DNA of 57,547 nucleotides from CAYQQR01 sp964420035 (GTDB lineage Bacteria; Bacteroidota; Bacteroidia; Bacteroidales; SM23-62): contig CAYQQR010000025.1 in assembly GCA_964420035.1 (NCBI GenBank), positions 1 through 57,547 of the forward strand, in the 5' to 3' direction. How positions within the stretch are numbered: the stretch's first letter is position 1; every line of letters begins with the position of its first letter. The notes below the pieces were generated by a model, which was not told the DNA's origin, did no database searches, and saw only the letters and a program-made list of their open reading frames with translations. Positions 54,419-57,547 of this stretch are shown here, piece after piece. The position numbers and the translations under genes are program-made.

Positions 54419-54463
54419 GCTCGGGGTCGCCGTTGCTCATTCGCTTCGCTCATTGTTCCTCAT

Positions 54464-54503
54464 CCCGAAAATCTAAAGCAGCAAAGCTGCTAAGATTTTC
54501 GGG
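54464..54503. repeat. Long perfect hairpin
   Basis: CCCGAAAATCT and AGATTTTCGGG are perfect 11-nt arms, with a second stem AGCAGC / GCTGCT inside and an aaa loop. The element is 40 nt long and located beyond the promoter of the B12 operon. It may act as a bidirectional stop or be part of the repeat block; no T-tract follows. Confidence 0.6.
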
Positions 54504-54506
54504 AAA

Positions 54507-54547
54507 ACAACCGCGTGACAATTGTATGACAACCGTATGACAACCCC
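54507..54547 (+). repeat. 11-mer tandem repeat ACAACCGTATG
   Basis: Three full units (acaaccgcgtg, acaattgtatg, acaaccgtatg) and a partial fourth (acaacccc). The same unit occurs in two copies at 49335. Confidence 0.6.
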
Positions 54548-54581
54548 TTGATCTCTTAATCCCTGAATCCCTCTTGCCTCA

Positions 54582-55040
54582 TTATCTTGTCGTCTCATTA
54601 TCTCGTCGTCTCATCGTCTCATCGTCTCGTCGTCTCATCGTCTCATCGTCTCGTCGTCTCATCGTCTCGTCGTCTCATCGTCTCATCGTCTCATCGTCTC
54701 GTCGTCTCGTCGTCTCATCGTCTCGTCGTCTCATCGTCTCATCGTCTCGTCGTCTCNNNNNNNNNNNNNNNNNNNNNNNNNNNNNNNNNNNNNNNNNNNN
54801 NNNNNNNNNNNNNNNNNNNNNNNNNNNNNNNNNNNNNNNNNNNNNNNNNNNNNNNNTCGTCTCATCGTCTCATCGTCTCGTCGTCTCATCGTCTCGTCGT
54901 CTCATCGTCTCGTCGTCTCGTCGTCTCAATGTCTCATCGTCTCATCGTCTCGTCGTCTCATCGTCTCGTCGTCTCATCGTCTCATCGTCTCGTCGTCTCA
55001 TCGTCTCGTCGTCTCAATGTCTCATTGTCTCAATGTTTTC
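54582..55040 (+). repeat. Octamer tandem array TCGTCTCR
   Basis: A tandem array with an 8-nt unit TCGTCTCR whose last base is either A or G. Reading full units from 54606 to the gap the last bases are A A G A A G A G A A A G G A G A A G; after the gap from 54857 they begin A A G A G A G G A, and a few edge units start with at or tt instead of tc. The rest of each unit is almost invariant. There are no stop codons in any forward frame, hence spurious open frames. The 100-N gap lies inside, so the true length is not known. Confidence 0.9.
54757..54856. other. Assembly gap (100 N)
   Basis: Exactly 100 N inside the octamer array. The round number suggests a scaffold join of unknown real length, where reads could not cross the repeat. 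Confidence 0.98.
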
Positions 55041-55205
55041 AAGGTCTATTATGTCTCTGCGTACCTCAATTTCACTCTGTGTATACTCTGAGACCTTATA
55101 AATTTCGGATTGCGCCTGCCTGCCTCCCTGAAACAATTGAAGAATCAATCTAAATTACCTTTCATTCATTAAAAAGTTGGAATTCCCCTGAGATATTCAG
55201 AATAA

Positions 55206-57110
55206 TCAATTTGTCCAGATTTGTTTGTAATCCTCCCAATGTTTTTCCATGATATACAATTTCTTACGGAGTTGACTGGTCAGGTTCGCCCCGAGCAACC
55301 GGTGGTATTCCTTTTCTGCCGTTTCGGCTTTATCTATCACGGGTATGCTGCCTGCCGATTCCAATAGAAGGATCAGTTCAACAGTATTATCCATCTCGGC
55401 CCGGGCAATACGCTTTAATTCCTGCCGGCTTTTGATATCTGCAGGTTGAATGAAATGGTAAGACGGATCATGATCAGCCTGGTTGTTGCGCAATAAAGCC
55501 CGGTCCAAAACAACCTGGTAATGCATCGCGTGATCAACATTGTTGATTAAACAGTTAAAAACCTTCAACCGCATTTCAAGGTTTTCATATTGTATTTTTT
55601 TCTCACCCTGAAGTCCTGCCTGTATAACCTGCAATTGTCCGCGCGCCGTAAGAATATCGCTCCTGATACTTCTTAATGCTCTCACTGCCAAACTGTAACC
55701 ACCAAAGCCGTTGATCAGTCTGCTTCCCTGTAGATCCAGCAGATCATTGGCATTGCTTTCCTTTCTAGCCTGGAACTGGTATTTTCTGTAATAATCCCTT
55801 TCTTCAGGTTGAAGGGAATCAGGAAAAGGAACAAGGGGACGTGTCAGCCAGCGCTGATGAACCGGACCAAGAATAAATACAGATCCTCCGATACTGAACA
55901 AGTTTGATGTCTTTTCGGCCCGGTGCAGGGCCTGCCAAATACTGACCAGTTCAGCTGCATGATCCTCTCCGACCTGCATTGCGGCAACCTTCATTAACAG
56001 GGCCATTCTTTCAGATATGTTGCGGGAAGGCTGTTCAACAAACAGCTTGTAAAGTTCCAAATAGAGATCCCTGTTCAGGCGATCCCCAATATTGATAAAC
56101 AGACGTTCGGCTGTCCGCTCATTGGCCGCTTCCAGTTCCTGTAAAAAAGTTACCGGACAGGGAATGCCCGGTACGGGGGCAAATGGTCTTCTGTAATACA
56201 ATAGGGAACCCACATCTGACTTAAAAGTTGTACCGATAGGACCCTCGTAGTTATCGATGGCCATATTATCCTGCAGAGATGACGCGATCATGTCCGGTCG
56301 ATCTTCTTTGCTGTTATATAGGTGAACATCCAGATTGCCACCTGCATCCTCAGCGGCATCCTGTAAACAAGAAAGGAAAGTAGATATTCTGTCTTCCATA
56401 TTCACATACCGGGTTTTGGAGTTTCCATTGGGCCCTGCATAAAGCCCCTTGCTCCATTCAATACCGGCACCAGAATCATTGGTTCGCATCTGAAGAATAT
56501 CAATTGACGGACCCCTGCTTATTATCTGTTTTATCGATTCAGAATAAAGACTTAGTATCGCTGGGTGCGTTATGGATGGAGCAAACCGTGCCTTGAGGGA
56601 ACGCAGGGGATTATCGACCTGCGGACCACGCCACGCGGGATAGCTAACAAAGATGGTATCCGGGAGCTCCTGGGGTTCAAAGGTGTGAAAGGCGGCTTTC
56701 ATACCTAAATCTGTTAGTACCGCATTTCGTTGCTCCAGAATATCCATAATCCTTGCACTGTAGGAGTTCGAAAGGTAGGGTTGGAGCAGAGCAGGAGGAC
56801 TGATTTTTAACAGGCCCGGGTTAGTGATGATCCACGCGGGATAAGGGTCATTGGCTGGTACCAGGTCATGATAGGCGATGGGCAGGTCCTCGGCTGTGAT
56901 TGTTATATGACTTGCTCCAAGTGCCCGGGCTTTCCTGGCAAAACTTGAAAATTCATCCATATCTTGCGAATAACAACCAAATATAATCTTCCCGTACTGG
57001 GTAAAAGCCTGCTGAGCCTTTGCTACAGGCATGATCAACAGCCAAAAGGCCATTAATGTAAGATATATTATAAATCCAAATTTTCCGGAAACAATTTTTT
57101 GTTTAAACAT
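55206..57110 (-). CDS. Exported TIM-barrel-like protein of unknown function
   Basis: A 634-residue exported protein (signal peptide to about residue 32, AKAQQ). The N-terminal half resembles a TIM-barrel glycoside hydrolase: FARKARALGASHITITAEDLP, GMKAAFHTFEPQELPD, HPAILSLYSESIKQII, ILQMRTNDSGAGIEWS and LDVHLYNSKEDRPD, with acidic residues at strand ends as in GH20- or alpha-glucuronidase-like enzymes. The C-terminal half (about 380-634) is helical. I cannot name the family or the catalytic pair. The DNA is visibly more AT-rich than most of the window and the gene sits alone between repeats, so recent arrival is possible. Confidence 0.7.
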   Translation of the reverse strand: MFKQKIVSGKFGFIIYLTLMAFWLLIMPVAKAQQAFTQYGKIIFGCYSQDMDEFSSFARKARALGASHITITAEDLPIAYHDLVPANDPYPAWIITNPGLLKISPPALLQPYLSNSYSARIMDILEQRNAVLTDLGMKAAFHTFEPQELPDTIFVSYPAWRGPQVDNPLRSLKARFAPSITHPAILSLYSESIKQIISRGPSIDILQMRTNDSGAGIEWSKGLYAGPNGNSKTRYVNMEDRISTFLSCLQDAAEDAGGNLDVHLYNSKEDRPDMIASSLQDNMAIDNYEGPIGTTFKSDVGSLLYYRRPFAPVPGIPCPVTFLQELEAANERTAERLFINIGDRLNRDLYLELYKLFVEQPSRNISERMALLMKVAAMQVGEDHAAELVSIWQALHRAEKTSNLFSIGGSVFILGPVHQRWLTRPLVPFPDSLQPEERDYYRKYQFQARKESNANDLLDLQGSRLINGFGGYSLAVRALRSIRSDILTARGQLQVIQAGLQGEKKIQYENLEMRLKVFNCLINNVDHAMHYQVVLDRALLRNNQADHDPSYHFIQPADIKSRQELKRIARAEMDNTVELILLLESAGSIPVIDKAETAEKEYHRLLGANLTSQLRKKLYIMEKHWEDYKQIWTN

Positions 57111-57254
57111 GGGTTTGATAAAAAGAATTAAAATTATAAGGTCGCTGGTATACCGTGCTGTTTTCTTTCGGTCACATTATACAGACGATTACTCTGAAAT
57201 CATCCCTAATGAAAAAACGGAAAATACCACAGGCTCTTGCTACTGCCGCTGTTT

Positions 57255-57287
57255 TTCCGCCTTCGGCTGTAACTCGCTCCCCCGAGT
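57255..57287 (+). repeat. 33-nt dispersed repeat, copy 2
   Basis: Second perfect copy of the 33-nt repeat at 54386-54418, same orientation. It is inside the 437-nt region after 57110 that holds no gene I can support; short open frames here are not convincing. Confidence 0.75.
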
Positions 57288-57416
57288 ACTCAAAGATTTT
57301 TTATGGGTTATTTATATTACAAATTTACTTAAATCTGAAGTCAATCTTGTAATTAAACAGCCATGGAACTTCTGGTTTAATGCCCTTTTTCTCTAATCTC
57401 TATGGGGTTAGTTCCC

Positions 57417-57479
57417 CGAAGCTCTGCTTCGAGAAGAAGTATTAATTTTGTTAATACCTCGTGGCTCTGCCGCGAGGTA
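57417..57479. repeat. Three consecutive hairpins
   Basis: CGAAGC-tct-GCTTCG (57417-57431), GTATTAA-ttttg-TTAATAC (57439-57457) and TACCTCGTGGC-tct-GCCGCGAGGTA (57455-57479, an 11-bp stem with one T-G pair). The first and third share the gctctgc loop core. They look like a composite extragenic palindrome. Confidence 0.6.
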
Positions 57480-57547
57480 GTTTATTGATTTGTTTTGGCT
57501 ATAGTTTAAAATAGCGTTTTATTTTGTATCTTTATAAGAAAAACCAG

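Noticed and set aside
54582..55040. CRISPR array
   Set aside because: Units are contiguous octamers without spacers and no cas gene is present.
54574..55153. Two long open frames over the octamer array and gap (175 and 188 residues)
   Set aside because: They are pure translations of the 8-nt repeat and of N; the unit has no stop in any forward frame, and there is no start context or domain.

Overview
The window looks like a metagenome-derived scaffold from a free-living member of the Bacteroidota, close to Bacteroidales/Marinilabiliales-type organisms. The evidence is a gldA-gldF-gldG set, a type IX secretion sorting tail on one secreted protein, a BtuB/BtuG-type vitamin B12 locus, a FISUMP-domain protein, many lipoproteins, and several promoter boxes of the TAnnTTTG type used by this phylum. 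A run of exactly 100 N at 54757-54856 is an assembly gap inside a tandem repeat. No rRNA, tRNA, CRISPR array, transposase or phage gene was seen.

Layout. 0.1-5.3 kb: AsmA-like protein, sensor kinase and U32 tRNA/rRNA hydroxylation-type protein in one operon. 5.3-9.1 kb (minus): a protein of unknown function with an internal duplication, tRNA 2-selenouridine synthase with an output-less membrane sensor, and RsgA. 9.1-16.2 kb: exonuclease III, then a minus-strand pair of a secreted SGNH lipoprotein and a 1547-residue receptor-phosphatase carrying two solute-binding domains, a beta-propeller and SpoIIE. 16.2-19.5 kb: SRPBCC protein, MFS and SLC13 transporters. 19.5-27 kb: sulfatase, FISUMP protein, sorbosone-type dehydrogenase with cytochrome c, GH2 enzyme; this reads as a small glycan-use island without SusCD. 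27-31.2 kb: trans-sulfuration enzyme and the gldAFG operon. 31.2-35.8 kb: GH-A-type lipoprotein, M28 peptidase, stand-alone GroES, Trx/Grx fusion. 35.8-38.3 kb: a three-gene polyamine operon (pyruvoyl arginine decarboxylase, agmatinase, deoxyhypusine-synthase homologue). 38.5-47.3 kb: beta-barrel protein, MuiA-type protein, DnaJ membrane protein, TrmJ, hybrid kinase, M3 peptidase. 47.3-49.2 kb: a frameshifted reductase and a small lipoprotein. 49.4-54.3 kb: a cobalamin-riboswitch-controlled B12 uptake operon. 54.3-57.5 kb: repeats, the gap, and a secreted TIM-barrel-like protein of unknown function.

The clearest functional units are the B12 operon (riboswitch, T9SS surface protein, BtuB receptor, BtuG propeller), the polyamine operon (arginine to agmatine to putrescine to a larger polyamine), and the gld transporter. 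The least ordinary items are the double-SBP/propeller/SpoIIE receptor, the GldA with a changed H-loop, the DHS-type end step of the polyamine operon, the frameshifted reductase, and the repeat landscape around the B12 locus, including an octamer array whose last base switches between A and G. Everything here comes from reading the sequence; no database search was run.
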